Notes: generated by a model not told the origin, from the sequence alone. A stretch of 42,560 bases of DNA from Paracoccaceae bacterium (GCA_003354145.1 PIVL01000004.1:1-42560); one strand, 5' to 3'; positions 7,894-16,823 are shown, counted from the stretch's first letter. Numbers and translations: made by a program.

Positions 7894-7933
7894 ACTGCCC
7901 GGCAGGGCATTGCGCAGCAATGTCCCGAGAGGG
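7894..7933 (-). repeat. Short palindromic element, copy F (in istA)
   Basis: The minus strand reads TCCCTCTCGGGACATTGC, then TGC, then GCAATGCCCTGCCGGGCAGT. It separates LQLYERLVL from GYTGSYSPVQ and changes the frame. Almost identical to copy D. Confidence 0.7.
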
Positions 7934-8499
7934 AGAACCAGCCGCTCATAAAGCTGCAAGGCGGTTCGTCGCTCCCGCCGTGGGCGCCTTTGGTCCAGAT
8001 CATACCACTCCTGCAAACGGACCTCAAAGCCACTCGACTTGTGGCGCACCGGGGGCATTTGCCGCTGATAACTCGGTGGTGAGGCCGTCTGCACATACTT
8101 CTTGATCGTGTTCCGAGATAAGCCTGTCTCGCGGCTCACAGCCCGGATGCTCCGACCATCTCGCAAAACAAAACGTCGGATCTTTGCTGCACTTTCCATT
8201 AATAACACCTGCATATTCTCCGCACGCAAATGCGCGGATGATAACAAAACACCTTCTCGGGATCATGCTACGCACGACCCTGTCAGGCAGCGGGTGGGTC
8301 AATTTTAAACGCTGATTACCCACCTAGGTGGGTCAATTTTGCATGCTGATTCACACTGACGTTAGACATCTCGGTCGCGATTGCGTTGCATCATGCTTGC
8401 CGGGCAAGATTGCCAGGAAAATCACATCGCCTCGATCGCGCGACTGGTCATATTCAGAACATCGTTGCGGGTTGATCGCACAGGCTGACTTTGTTGGAA

Positions 8500-9390
8500 C
8501 TACTTCACACTCGGCACGATTTGTAGATAAGCAGCGATTGCTGCGCGGTCTTCAGGGGTTGCTTTGGCAAGGTTTTCAATCACCAGCGCCATATGCCCTC
8601 CGGCACTGTCAAAATCCGGGGTAAATCCGGTTTCAAAGTAATAGGCCAGATCTTCCTGGGACCAGGTCAGAGCGCCTGGTGTCAGGTTTGGAAAACTTCC
8701 CTTCCCACCTGGTATAGGGCCCCCTGCCAGCCAACGATCCCTTTCCATAGCGCCAAGCACGTTTCGCGGGGTATGGCATTCGCCGCAATGGCCAAGTGCT
8801 TCGACCAGATAGCGGCCACGTTCCTCAACCGGGGACGGTACGGATTGGACAACCCATCTGTCAGACATGAACAGCCATTTCCAGCCGCCCAACAGCCGAC
8901 GGATATTAAACGGAAAGCCCACATCTTGTGGTTGGCTGGGCGCGTTGCTGGCCGGAAGTGTCGCCATAAACGCGTGTAGGTCCACCACATCTTGCAGGTT
9001 TGCCTTGTTGTACGAAGTATAGGGGAAAACCGGATAGAAATGCTGACCATCAGGCGACACGCCTTTTGTCATTGCATTGGCCAGCTCCAGTGCGCTCCAA
9101 CCGCCAATACCTTCGGTTGGATCGGACGAGATATTGGGGGCGATAAATGTGCCAAAATCAGACGGGAAACTTTGCCCACCCGACAAAATCAGCTTTGCTT
9201 CGCCTGTGGCATCCGGGGCGGCGTGGCAAGACGCACAGCCTGCGGACCAAAACACGGATTCCCCGCGTGACACATCTGGTGTCAACCCGGCAAGCGCATC
9301 GTTTGGCAAAGTTTGTGGTCGCGTTACAAACCAAAAAACACCCAGACCGCAAATTGCAATCAGAGCCAGCAGCACAAAAAATCGGCGCAT
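8500..9390 (-). CDS. Membrane-anchored diheme cytochrome c
   Basis: A 296-residue c-type cytochrome. An N-terminal hydrophobic segment (residues 4-22) directs it to the periplasmic face of the membrane. Two heme-attachment motifs are visible: CASCH at 52-56 and CGECH at 202-206, each in a cytochrome-c-like domain, as in diheme subunits of alcohol/aldehyde or gluconate dehydrogenases. The ATG at 9390 (MRRFFVLLALIA) is chosen because the signal anchor starts there; the longer frame adds a charged, non-signal-like leader. It follows the cytochrome c' gene on the same strand with a 73-bp gap, so the two may be cotranscribed. No catalytic dehydrogenase subunit adjoins it, and the electron donor is unknown. 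Confidence 0.88.
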   Translation of the reverse strand: MRRFFVLLALIAICGLGVFWFVTRPQTLPNDALAGLTPDVSRGESVFWSAGCASCHAAPDATGEAKLILSGGQSFPSDFGTFIAPNISSDPTEGIGGWSALELANAMTKGVSPDGQHFYPVFPYTSYNKANLQDVVDLHAFMATLPASNAPSQPQDVGFPFNIRRLLGGWKWLFMSDRWVVQSVPSPVEERGRYLVEALGHCGECHTPRNVLGAMERDRWLAGGPIPGGKGSFPNLTPGALTWSQEDLAYYFETGFTPDFDSAGGHMALVIENLAKATPEDRAAIAAYLQIVPSVK

Positions 9391-9463
9391 TGGATCAAGC
9401 TTTCTATCAGGGTTTCGACGGCCCAATAATCGGACCGTCGAGGTCAGAGCAGTTTATAATAGA

Positions 9464-9922
9464 CTACTTTTTCTGACGATAGACCTTGTGACAGTCTCCG
9501 CAAGCCCCTCCAATTGCTTTCATGGCGCCTTGCAATGAGGCCAGATCGGTCCCCGCAGCCGCGTTCATGGCCTCAGCCGCAGCATCAAGCACTTTGTCTT
9601 TTTCCAGTACATCCGGATACTTACTCCAGATGTCGGGCAACGCAGCGCTGTCCGGGTACGATCCTATATCTGAGCCCTGTGGCCACAATCCATTTTGGCT
9701 CATTTTTGATAGTACTAAAAGATTGCCAGCATGAGCGCTGGCTATTTCTGCGTCATACGGCACGGCGGTTTTTGCCATTTCTCCTAATACACCAAGATTG
9801 AATGCAAAAAGTTGCATCATCGCTTGCCGCGCTTTGATAGCGCCTTCGGCGGCCTCGTCAGCAAATGCCGATCCTGCGATAAGGCTGGCGGTTAATGTCA
9901 GAAAAAGTCCGATACGTTTCAT
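9464..9922 (-). CDS. Class II cytochrome c (cytochrome c')
   Basis: A 152-residue periplasmic protein with a clean signal peptide (cleavage near SAFA-DE, residue 21). Family features are the four-helix-bundle sequence (IKARQAMMQLFAFNLGVLGEMAK) and a single heme motif close to the C-terminus, CGDCHKVYR (Cys141, Cys144, His145). That C-terminal position separates class II from class I cytochromes. Such proteins bind NO or pass electrons; the physiological role varies. It is the first gene of a probable two-cytochrome operon, and the LysR gene 10037-10897 is transcribed away from it. Confidence 0.92.
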   Translation of the reverse strand: MKRIGLFLTLTASLIAGSAFADEAAEGAIKARQAMMQLFAFNLGVLGEMAKTAVPYDAEIASAHAGNLLVLSKMSQNGLWPQGSDIGSYPDSAALPDIWSKYPDVLEKDKVLDAAAEAMNAAAGTDLASLQGAMKAIGGACGDCHKVYRQKK

Positions 9923-10036
9923 TGTAAATCCTTCCGGGAACTAAGTGAAAATGGAACGAGAGTTAAGACACCTGCAAAGTGTACCCTATCAAATTATCCA
10001 TACCATTCGCCAATTTTGCATGATACCTGTTAATAT

Positions 10037-10897
10037 ATGCACAGGGAAAACTGGGACGATCTTCGCTTTGTTCTTGCCGTGGCGGACTCTGGTTCCGTCA
10101 GCGCGGCAGCGCGACGACTTGGCGTCAATCATGCCACGGTTTTGCGCCGTGTTGCTGGGTTTGAAGACCGGTTGAACACAGCCCTGTTTGAACGCAATGC
10201 CAAAGGGTATCGGGTGCCGCCAGACCGGATGCAGGTTGTTACGGCTCTTCGCGAGGTGCAGGACGCAATTCTAGCAGTCGAGCGCGTGCTAAAAGGCGCG
10301 ACGGAACCTTTGCGTGGCGAACTTAACGTGACCTCAACTGATACGTTTTGTCAAAAGATACTGCCCGAAATTATAGCTGGTTTTAGCGATCAGGCCCCGG
10401 ATCTAAGGATCAATCTGGTTTGCACCAATGCGTATGTAGACTTTGACCGATTGTCTGCGGACATTACAGTGCGCCCCTCTGGTCAGCTCGCAGATGGATT
10501 GTTTGGCGATGTTGCCTGCAAATTGGGATTTGGGGTTTACCAACGCAATGGCGCAAAAACAGATCGCTGGCTTGAATTGCAAGGACCTCTTTCTGGCTCA
10601 TCTCCGGCAAAATGGATGCGTGAAACCGTGCCCGCCGATCAAATTCTTCAAGGCAGCGATAGTTTTTTGGTGTTGCAAGAAATGGCGGCTTTTGGGGCTG
10701 GGATGTCAATCCTGCCCCATCTCATCGGACGCGAAGACCCGCGATTGGTCGAGGTGCATGACGTGATGCCTGACACAAATGTCGATATCTGGGTCGCAAG
10801 CCATTCTGATCTGGGAAATTCACCGCGTATTCGCGCTGGTCAGGCTATGCTGCTTGCTGGTCTGAAACAACAAGCCGCGCGGTTGGGTGGTTTATAA
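10037..10897 (+). CDS. LysR-family transcriptional regulator
   Basis: A 286-residue DNA-binding regulator. The winged HTH occupies residues 5-65 (GSVSAAARRLGVNHATVLRR, then LNTALFERNAKGYRV), followed by a LysR substrate-binding domain from about residue 90. The ATG at 10037 matches the usual LysR start a few residues before the first helix. It is divergent from the cytochrome c' gene (115-bp gap), which makes the cytochromes the most likely targets. It ends 2 bp from the stop of the converging oxidoreductase operon. The effector is unknown. Confidence 0.9.
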   Translation: MHRENWDDLRFVLAVADSGSVSAAARRLGVNHATVLRRVAGFEDRLNTALFERNAKGYRVPPDRMQVVTALREVQDAILAVERVLKGATEPLRGELNVTSTDTFCQKILPEIIAGFSDQAPDLRINLVCTNAYVDFDRLSADITVRPSGQLADGLFGDVACKLGFGVYQRNGAKTDRWLELQGPLSGSSPAKWMRETVPADQILQGSDSFLVLQEMAAFGAGMSILPHLIGREDPRLVEVHDVMPDTNVDIWVASHSDLGNSPRIRAGQAMLLAGLKQQAARLGGL

Positions 10898-10898
10898 C

Positions 10899-11951
10899 TT
10901 AACGGAACGCGTTATTGATCCCGTTCAGCGTACGCGCACCTGGACAAAGTTCGTTTTCATTCAGGCTGTTAAGTGGCGTTTCTGTTGTATTCAGAATGTC
11001 ATGCATATCGCGATAAGTTGGGTCGCAATACAGCAGGCCAGTCAGAATTTCGCCGTTTTCACGGTGTTTGTGAATTGCATCCAACGAACTTAGCCGATCA
11101 CGGGCATCAAACCCGTTTGAGCCCTTGTGCAACCGAATAACCGAGCCATCATGCAAGCAAATGTCGTTGCTTTCGCCTTCGTCATAGCTGGTGGTGATTT
11201 CGCTGGTGACTGGCACAAAATCTGCAATCAGGCCTTCCTGGATATGGTCGCGCACATAATCATAGCTGCGGGTTGATGTGGCGTGGTTGTTGAAGGTCAC
11301 ACAGGGCGAAATGATGTCGATAAAGGCAAACCCTTCGTGACAAATCGCAGCCTTAAGCAGCGGCACCATCTGTTCTTTGTCGCCGGAAAAACTGCGCGCT
11401 ACAAAGGTTGCGCCCAACTCTAGCGCCATTGTGACCAGATCAATGTCGGGCCACAAAACCTTATTGTCTTTTTTGGTCGTTGAGCCGCGTTCTGCAGTGG
11501 CCGCCATTTGACCTTTGGTCAGTCCGTAAACACCGTTATTAGCAACGATATAGGTCATATCCAAACGTCGCCGCACCACATGGGCGAACTGCCCTAACCC
11601 GATGGACGCGGTGTCACCGTCACCCGACATGCCGATATATTTCAGCGACCGATTGGCCATACTGGCGCCAGAAGCAACCGAAGGCATACGTCCATGAACC
11701 GTGTTAAACCCATGAGATTGATCAAGAAAATAGGTTGGCGCCTTGGATGAACAGCCGATGCCTGACAATTTGGCAATCTTATGTGCCGGAATCGACAACT
11801 CAAAAACCGCCTGTACCAGTGCAGCGCCCACCGCATCATGACCACAGCCAGCGCAAAGCGTCGATAGCGATCCCTCATAGTCGCGATGGGTTAGGCCCAG
11901 TTCATTACGAGCCAGCCTTGGATGGTGAAATTTGGATTTGAGAAAGCTCAT
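10899..11951 (-). CDS. 2-oxoacid:acceptor oxidoreductase, beta (TPP-binding) subunit
   Basis: The TPP-binding half of a 2-oxoacid:ferredoxin-type oxidoreductase, which decarboxylates a 2-oxoacid and makes the acyl-CoA. The TPP/Mg motif is G110-DGD-113 followed by VANNG (138-140). Cysteines Cys33 and Cys36 (CAGCGH), Cys67 (GIGCSS) and Cys217 (SPCVTF) fit the four 4Fe-4S ligands of KorB-type subunits. At 350 residues it is slightly longer than the usual 280-340. The start overlaps the alpha subunit stop by 4 bp, so the two are cotranslated. The substrate could be 2-oxoglutarate or another 2-oxoacid; 2-oxoglutarate is only the commonest case. Confidence 0.9.
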   Translation of the reverse strand: MSFLKSKFHHPRLARNELGLTHRDYEGSLSTLCAGCGHDAVGAALVQAVFELSIPAHKIAKLSGIGCSSKAPTYFLDQSHGFNTVHGRMPSVASGASMANRSLKYIGMSGDGDTASIGLGQFAHVVRRRLDMTYIVANNGVYGLTKGQMAATAERGSTTKKDNKVLWPDIDLVTMALELGATFVARSFSGDKEQMVPLLKAAICHEGFAFIDIISPCVTFNNHATSTRSYDYVRDHIQEGLIADFVPVTSEITTSYDEGESNDICLHDGSVIRLHKGSNGFDARDRLSSLDAIHKHRENGEILTGLLYCDPTYRDMHDILNTTETPLNSLNENELCPGARTLNGINNAFR

Positions 11952-13792
11952 GATCCGGTCCTCTTGGCCGCTCGTTTCACAGGAGCAGCGATGATGTCAC
12001 GTAAAATGGATTGGCTGATAAATTCGGCAGTAATCGGCATTCCGTCGTAATGTGTGACTTTGACAAGTTTGGCGGGATTTTGTTCCAGCTCAATAATTAG
12101 TAACTTACGCATCTGACCTTCGCGGTTCTGATCAATGACAAATACCTGATCATGAGCATCGATGAAGTCGCCTACGGTTTGGCTAAACGGAAAGGACTTG
12201 ATGCACATACCATCGATGAAATGCCCCTGCTCAGCCAGCAGATCAAAGGTTTCGGCTATCGCCACGTCGGACATGCCGTAATATATCACCCCGGTGCTTG
12301 AACCAGAGTTATCGGGATGTAGGACGGGCTTTGGCAGAATTTCCGCGGCGGTTTCAAATTTCCGCTCAAGCCGCTGCATGTTCTGGACGTATTCGTCGCC
12401 TTTTTCCGTATAAATCGCGAATTCGTCACGCGATGTGCCACGGGTGAAAAAGCTACCTTTGTCGGGGTGTGTGCCGGGATATGTGCGGTAACAAATACCG
12501 TCGCCGTCAACGTCCAGATAGCGGCCAAATTGTTCGACTTCGTCAAGTTGCTGTTCGTTCAGCACTTTGCCACGATCATAGGCATGTTTGTCGTCCCATG
12601 ATAGTTCTTCGGACAATTGATCATTCATCCCCAGATCAAGGTCGCTCATCAGAATAACCGGGGTTTGCAACCGCTCGGCCAGATCAAAAGACTGCGCCGA
12701 CATTTGGAAACATTCCGCTGGTGAAGATGGGAACAATAGCACCTGTTTGGTATCGCCATGCGATGCATATGCACAGGTCATAACATCCGATTGCTGGGTT
12801 CGCGTTGGCATGCCAGTAGACGGCCCTGCGCGCTGAATATTCATCAACACCATCGGGACTTCTGCAAAATAGGCCAGTCCCAGGAATTCAGACATCAACG
12901 AAATGCCGGGCCCGCTGGTTGCAGTAAAGGCACGCGCGCCGTTCCAGCCGGCACCAATGGCGATGCCGATAGCAGACAGTTCGTCCTCGGCTTGCATGAT
13001 GGCGAAATTGTTTTTGCCAGACGCCGGATCTATACGCAGACGTTTGCAATACTTTTCAAAATTCTCGACCACCGATGTGCTGGGCGTGATCGGATACCAG
13101 CCCACCACCGTGGCACCACCATAAACGGCACCCAGTCCGGTGGCAGTATTGCCATTAATCAGGATGCGCGAACCAACTTTGTTTGTCTTTTCAAGGCGTA
13201 TCGACAAAGGGCATTTGAAATGGGTCAAAGCGTATTGAAAGCCGAGATCCAGCGCATGCACGTTCGGCGCGACAAGCTTTTCCTTGCCTTTGAATTGATC
13301 CGCAACAAGATCCTTGAGAATCTTGATGTCGATATTCAAAAGTGCAGCCATAGCACCCACATAGACGACGTTCTTAAACAGCTGCCTTAAATTTGGTGCC
13401 TTGTATTCACGCAGGCAAATCTCGGATATTGGCATACCCAAAAACGTTATGTCCTGCCGCATCAAAGCCGGATCAATCTGGCGACTTGAGTCGTAAAAGA
13501 AAAACCCGCCAGGACGGACATTTTCCACGTCCTCGGCCATGCTTTGCGCATTCATCGCCACAACGATGTCAGGTGCGCCTTCGCGGCGCGCCATATAGTC
13601 CTGCGCGCTGACACGTACGTCATACCAGGTCGGCATGCCCTGAATGTTGGATGGGAAAATATTGGCCGGGCTGACTGGAATGCCCATTCGGAATATTGCT
13701 TTGGCAAACATGTTGTTCGCACTGGCCGATCCGGTCCCATTGGTGTTTGCAAATCGGATGACGCACTCATTCAGGGATGTAATCGAAGCCAT
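11948..13792 (-). CDS. 2-oxoacid:acceptor oxidoreductase, fused gamma-alpha subunit
   Basis: A 614-residue subunit with the gamma (POR) domain at about 1-190 (NTNGTGSASANNMFAKAIFR) fused to the alpha pyrimidine-binding domain (GNTATGLGAVYGGATVVGWY, MQAEDELSAIGIAIGA, GPSTGMPTRTQQSD). This order is standard for KorA-type proteins. With the beta subunit it forms the alpha2beta2 catalytic unit. It lies 2 bp downstream of the GltD-like flavoprotein gene and overlaps the beta subunit gene by 4 bp, so all three form one operon. The C-terminal part has the CoA/transketolase-C-like region (VFVIDQNREGQMRKL). Confidence 0.9.
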   Translation of the reverse strand: MASITSLNECVIRFANTNGTGSASANNMFAKAIFRMGIPVSPANIFPSNIQGMPTWYDVRVSAQDYMARREGAPDIVVAMNAQSMAEDVENVRPGGFFFYDSSRQIDPALMRQDITFLGMPISEICLREYKAPNLRQLFKNVVYVGAMAALLNIDIKILKDLVADQFKGKEKLVAPNVHALDLGFQYALTHFKCPLSIRLEKTNKVGSRILINGNTATGLGAVYGGATVVGWYPITPSTSVVENFEKYCKRLRIDPASGKNNFAIMQAEDELSAIGIAIGAGWNGARAFTATSGPGISLMSEFLGLAYFAEVPMVLMNIQRAGPSTGMPTRTQQSDVMTCAYASHGDTKQVLLFPSSPAECFQMSAQSFDLAERLQTPVILMSDLDLGMNDQLSEELSWDDKHAYDRGKVLNEQQLDEVEQFGRYLDVDGDGICYRTYPGTHPDKGSFFTRGTSRDEFAIYTEKGDEYVQNMQRLERKFETAAEILPKPVLHPDNSGSSTGVIYYGMSDVAIAETFDLLAEQGHFIDGMCIKSFPFSQTVGDFIDAHDQVFVIDQNREGQMRKLLIIELEQNPAKLVKVTHYDGMPITAEFISQSILRDIIAAPVKRAAKRTGS

Positions 13793-13794
13793 AT

Positions 13795-15564
13795 CTATGT
13801 CGCCCTATCTGCGTGAAAAAGGAATTTCTGCATGTCCCATGCCCCGGTCGGGCAGCGTTCGGCACATAGGCCGCAATGCAGGCAAACGTCTTCGTCTTTG
13901 ACCATAACTTTGTGGCTTTTAAGCTGCCCCGAAACATAAAGATCGCGTTCGCTTTCGTCCGCCGGAACGATTAGTCGGCTGCGCAGATCATCTTCGTCGC
14001 CATTGAGGACGAAATTGATGCAATCCATCGGGCAAATATCTTCGCAAGCGACGCATTCAATGCACAGATCTTCAGCGAATACCGTTTGTACATCACAGCT
14101 TAGACAGCGGGCGGCTTCGCTTAGGGCCAGTTTTTCGTCAAACCCCAACTCAACTTCGGCAGTAATATCCTCAAGCGCCTCTTCCAGATTGATGATCGGG
14201 ACAACGTTGCGCTTTTCATCGGAAATGGCCGTTTGATACGACCATTCGTGTATGCCCATTTTCTGCGAGGTTAGCGTATAGTCACCAATTGGCACGTCAT
14301 TTACATCGCGCCCATCGGTCAGGTATCGATGAATCGAGGCCGCAGCCTGATGTCCATGCGCCACCGCCATGATAATGTTTTCCGGACCAAACGCTACGTC
14401 ACCGCCAAAAAAGACCTTCTCGTTGGTTGACTGGAACGTATCGCGATTAACCACCGCCATGTCCCAGTCATCAAACTGAATACCCACATCGCGTTCGATC
14501 CACGGAAGGCTGACGTCCTGACCAACAGCAACAAGGACCAAATCACATTCAACCAATACCGGCTTTTCACCGGTTGAAACCAGACGGCGTTTGCCTTTGT
14601 CCCAATGGGTTTCTACTCGATCAAATTCAACGCCAATAAACTTGTCGTTTTCCACAACATAGCTCAGCGGGGTGTGGTTCGGTATGATCGAAATCTCCTC
14701 GGCGACGGCATCCTCGCGCTCCCACGGTGAAGATTTCATTTCATCATAGGACGATCGCACGATGGCTTTGACATCTGTCGCGCCCAACCGCAGCGCCGTA
14801 CGGGTGCAATCCATTGCAGTGTTACCGCCGCCCAAAACCACAACCCGTTTTGGCGCTTCGTCAATATGTTCAAAGGTAACGCTGGCAAGCCAGTTGATCC
14901 CGATTTTCACATGATCGCCCGCCTCTTTCAGACCGGGCAGATCAAGTGGGCGACCGTTTGGCGCTCCGGTTCCAACAAACACAGCATCGAAATCTTCGTC
15001 CAGAATGGCTTTGAGGCTAGTGATCTCTTTGCCAAACCGCGGCTCGACACCCATGTTCAGGACAATGTCGACTTCGGAATTAATCACTTCTTCAGGTAGA
15101 CGAAAGGACGGGATCTGTGAGCGCATCATTCCGCCCGCCATCTCGTCGCGTTCAAACAGCGTTGTTTCATAGCCCAAGGGCATCAGATCACGCGCCACAG
15201 TCAGCGATGCCGGCCCTGCCCCCAGCAAAGCAATCCGTTTGCCGTTTTTCTTGGTCGGAATTTTCGGAAGCCGGTCCTGGATGTCGCCCTTATTGTCTGC
15301 TGCAACCCGTTTCAAACGACATATCGCGACGGGTTTTTCTTCAACCCGCTGGCGGCGGCAAGCAGGCTCGCATGGGCGATCACAAACGCGGCCAAGGATG
15401 CCGGGAAACACATTGGCCTCCCAGTTAACCATGTAGGAATCGGTGTAACGGCGGGCCATGATCAAGCGGATATACTCCGGAACTGGCGTGTGTGCCGGGC
15501 AGGCATACTGACAGTCGACAACCTTATGGAAATGGGTTGGATCAATGGTGTTTGTCGGCTTCAT
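13795..15564 (-). CDS. NAD(P)H-dependent GltD-like flavoprotein with C-terminal 2[4Fe-4S] ferredoxin domain
   Basis: A 589-residue electron-transfer subunit. Residues 15-85 form the N-terminal Fe-S region of glutamate-synthase small subunits (CQYACPAHTPVPEYI, GRVCDRPCEPACRR). It then has an FAD-binding Rossmann motif (LLGAGPASLTVARDL), an NAD(P)H-binding Rossmann motif (VVVLGGGNTAMDCTR), the second FAD motif (FFGGDVAFGP), and two C-terminal 4Fe-4S motifs (CIECVACEDICPMDC and CLHCGLCAERCP). First gene of the operon with the two oxoacid oxidoreductase subunits. It probably moves electrons between NAD(P)H and the TPP enzyme, letting an oxygen-growing cell use this enzyme without soluble ferredoxin. 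The 270-bp upstream gap should carry the promoter, but I could not pick one confidently. Confidence 0.88.
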   Translation of the reverse strand: MKPTNTIDPTHFHKVVDCQYACPAHTPVPEYIRLIMARRYTDSYMVNWEANVFPGILGRVCDRPCEPACRRQRVEEKPVAICRLKRVAADNKGDIQDRLPKIPTKKNGKRIALLGAGPASLTVARDLMPLGYETTLFERDEMAGGMMRSQIPSFRLPEEVINSEVDIVLNMGVEPRFGKEITSLKAILDEDFDAVFVGTGAPNGRPLDLPGLKEAGDHVKIGINWLASVTFEHIDEAPKRVVVLGGGNTAMDCTRTALRLGATDVKAIVRSSYDEMKSSPWEREDAVAEEISIIPNHTPLSYVVENDKFIGVEFDRVETHWDKGKRRLVSTGEKPVLVECDLVLVAVGQDVSLPWIERDVGIQFDDWDMAVVNRDTFQSTNEKVFFGGDVAFGPENIIMAVAHGHQAAASIHRYLTDGRDVNDVPIGDYTLTSQKMGIHEWSYQTAISDEKRNVVPIINLEEALEDITAEVELGFDEKLALSEAARCLSCDVQTVFAEDLCIECVACEDICPMDCINFVLNGDEDDLRSRLIVPADESERDLYVSGQLKSHKVMVKDEDVCLHCGLCAERCPTGAWDMQKFLFHADRAT

Positions 15565-15835
15565 ACTGGCATCTGCGTTTTAAGGTCAGCTGGCATTGTT
15601 GTCGGAATCGCGCCGCAGAGAGTCGTTTTCCGCGCGCTTTCCAATTATCAGCACCGTCTGAAATGGTTTGCAATAACTTTTTGATTTATCACGTAATTGT
15701 TCTCGAACCTGCGACAAAAGGGTACCGAGCTTGCCAATGATTGAGTTTTATTGTCGTCCCGGAACCAATCAAGTCAATTATAATGCTCAGAACATCAGAT
15801 TGTTTACAGCTTCAGGATGCACATTTTCCGAATTT

Positions 15836-16711
15836 TCAGCCTTTCGCCAACTGGCCCAACCACTGGAGCACCCGATCAGTAGATCGACCTGACGAAAAAC
15901 GGCGTACATAGTAATCTGCGGACAGGGTCACCGGTTCTTCAAACACTTCGACGAGTTTGCCCGACTGCAAATATTGATCGATGAAAGGGCGTCGGCCCAG
16001 CATGATGCTATTACCATGAAGCGTCGTTTCAATGGCGATCACTGAACCATCCACCATCAGACCGCGCGGCATTGCTGCGCTCTTTGGCCCGTGCCGGCGT
16101 ACCCAGCGATGCCAGTCATCGTCATAGCCGAGGATATGCACCAGTTCACAACTTAATATGTCGCGCGCGGTTTTCATACCCGGCGCGCGTTCTAACATTT
16201 CTTGCGATGCGACAGGTGTAATCGTTGAGGTCAAAAGCCTTTCAGTCTGGGCATCACTCACATCTTTGCCCGAAACGAATATCTCAAGATCCACCCCTGC
16301 CGCTTGTCCGGTATTCTGTTCAGAATCCAGGGTTTGCAGCCGCAGCGTGATCTCTGGATGTGCCGTGTGAAACGCGCCTGCTTTGGGGGCAAGCCACAGT
16401 GTTGCGATGCTTGATGTACATCGGATGGTCACAGTCTGATTTGGCCGATCCGGGAACAGCTGATCTGTGACGGTATCCAGCCGGTCAAGCGCTTCGTGTA
16501 CCGCACTTAAATACGCCGCCCCTGCACTGGTCAGGGCCAATGTGCGATGCCCGCGCAGAAACAAAGGACTGCCCAAATCACGCTCAAGATTGCGGATTTG
16601 CTGACTGACCGCCGCCTGCGAAATGTAAAGTTCCTCTGCGGCCAACGAAAAACTGAGCTTGCGACCGGCAACTTCAAATGTGCGTAACATGTTCAGGCGG
16701 GGGCGTTTCAT
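15836..16711 (-). CDS. LysR-family regulator (GcvA-like)
   Basis: A 291-residue regulator. The HTH at residues 5-65 reads MLRTFEVAGRKLSFSLAAEE then LYISQAAVSQQIRNLERDLG, very close to the GcvA/AmpR group, which often regulates glycine or amine metabolism. The substrate-binding domain follows. It is divergent from the MttB-like gene with 112 bp between starts, the classical LysR arrangement, so it most likely controls the methylamine/betaine pair and its own synthesis. An imperfect dyad with T-N11-A character could sit in that gap, but I could not define it. Confidence 0.9.
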   Translation of the reverse strand: MKRPRLNMLRTFEVAGRKLSFSLAAEELYISQAAVSQQIRNLERDLGSPLFLRGHRTLALTSAGAAYLSAVHEALDRLDTVTDQLFPDRPNQTVTIRCTSSIATLWLAPKAGAFHTAHPEITLRLQTLDSEQNTGQAAGVDLEIFVSGKDVSDAQTERLLTSTITPVASQEMLERAPGMKTARDILSCELVHILGYDDDWHRWVRRHGPKSAAMPRGLMVDGSVIAIETTLHGNSIMLGRRPFIDQYLQSGKLVEVFEEPVTLSADYYVRRFSSGRSTDRVLQWLGQLAKG

Positions 16712-16823
16712 GGGCTTGCTCGCATAAGATTAACTTATGTAAAATGGCAGCAATCATCGTTTGTCGCAAGCCCGCAATGTCGCCAACATATCTCAAAGAA
16801 AACCGGGTAAAAATGAGGTTCGG

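Larger units (their letters stand above)
6504..8214 (-). pseudogene. istA: istA, IS21 transposase, disrupted by five palindromic inserts
   Basis: IstA is the DDE transposase of IS21 elements. The frame starts at ATG 8214 (MQVLLMESAAKIRRF) after GGAGA. It gives an N-terminal HTH (GRSIRAVSRETGLSRNTIKKY) and breaks at copy F. It continues in a second frame with GYTGSYSPVQHFIRDLKR, the catalytic core (LQFDWSEEHVVLGG, VIIDNPKTMV, ASGWEKGQVENQV with the catalytic Glu) and the C-terminal SH3-like part. Copies E and B are inside this frame as in-frame inserts. Copy D shifts the frame after KPGALR. A TAA stop (6709-6711) replaces the usual Glu codon before NILRLSAITNL, and copy H shifts the frame again before NQLVEP. 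The stop at 6504-6506 overlaps istB. Confidence 0.85.
5577..8354 (-). mobile_element. IS21-family insertion sequence riddled with palindromic elements
   Basis: Both ends carry related multiple terminal repeats: on the left CGTTCAAAAGTGACCC then GCGTTTAAAAGTGATCCACC, on the right (reverse strand) GCATGCAAAATTGACCC then GCGTTTAAAATTGACCC. Between them are istA and istB on the minus strand with the ATGA overlap typical of the family. The element carries at least seven short palindromic insertions plus a nonsense codon and cannot produce intact transposase. The exact outer bases and target duplication could not be fixed by eye. Confidence 0.8.

Noticed and set aside
12758-13390. Long plus-strand frame opposite the korA-like gene
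   Set aside because: Shadow of a well-conserved gene; no ribosome-binding site or family signature.
16761-16823. Earlier TTG start for the MttB-like protein
   Set aside because: The 21 added residues are not family-like, and ATG 16824 has a GAGG site just upstream.
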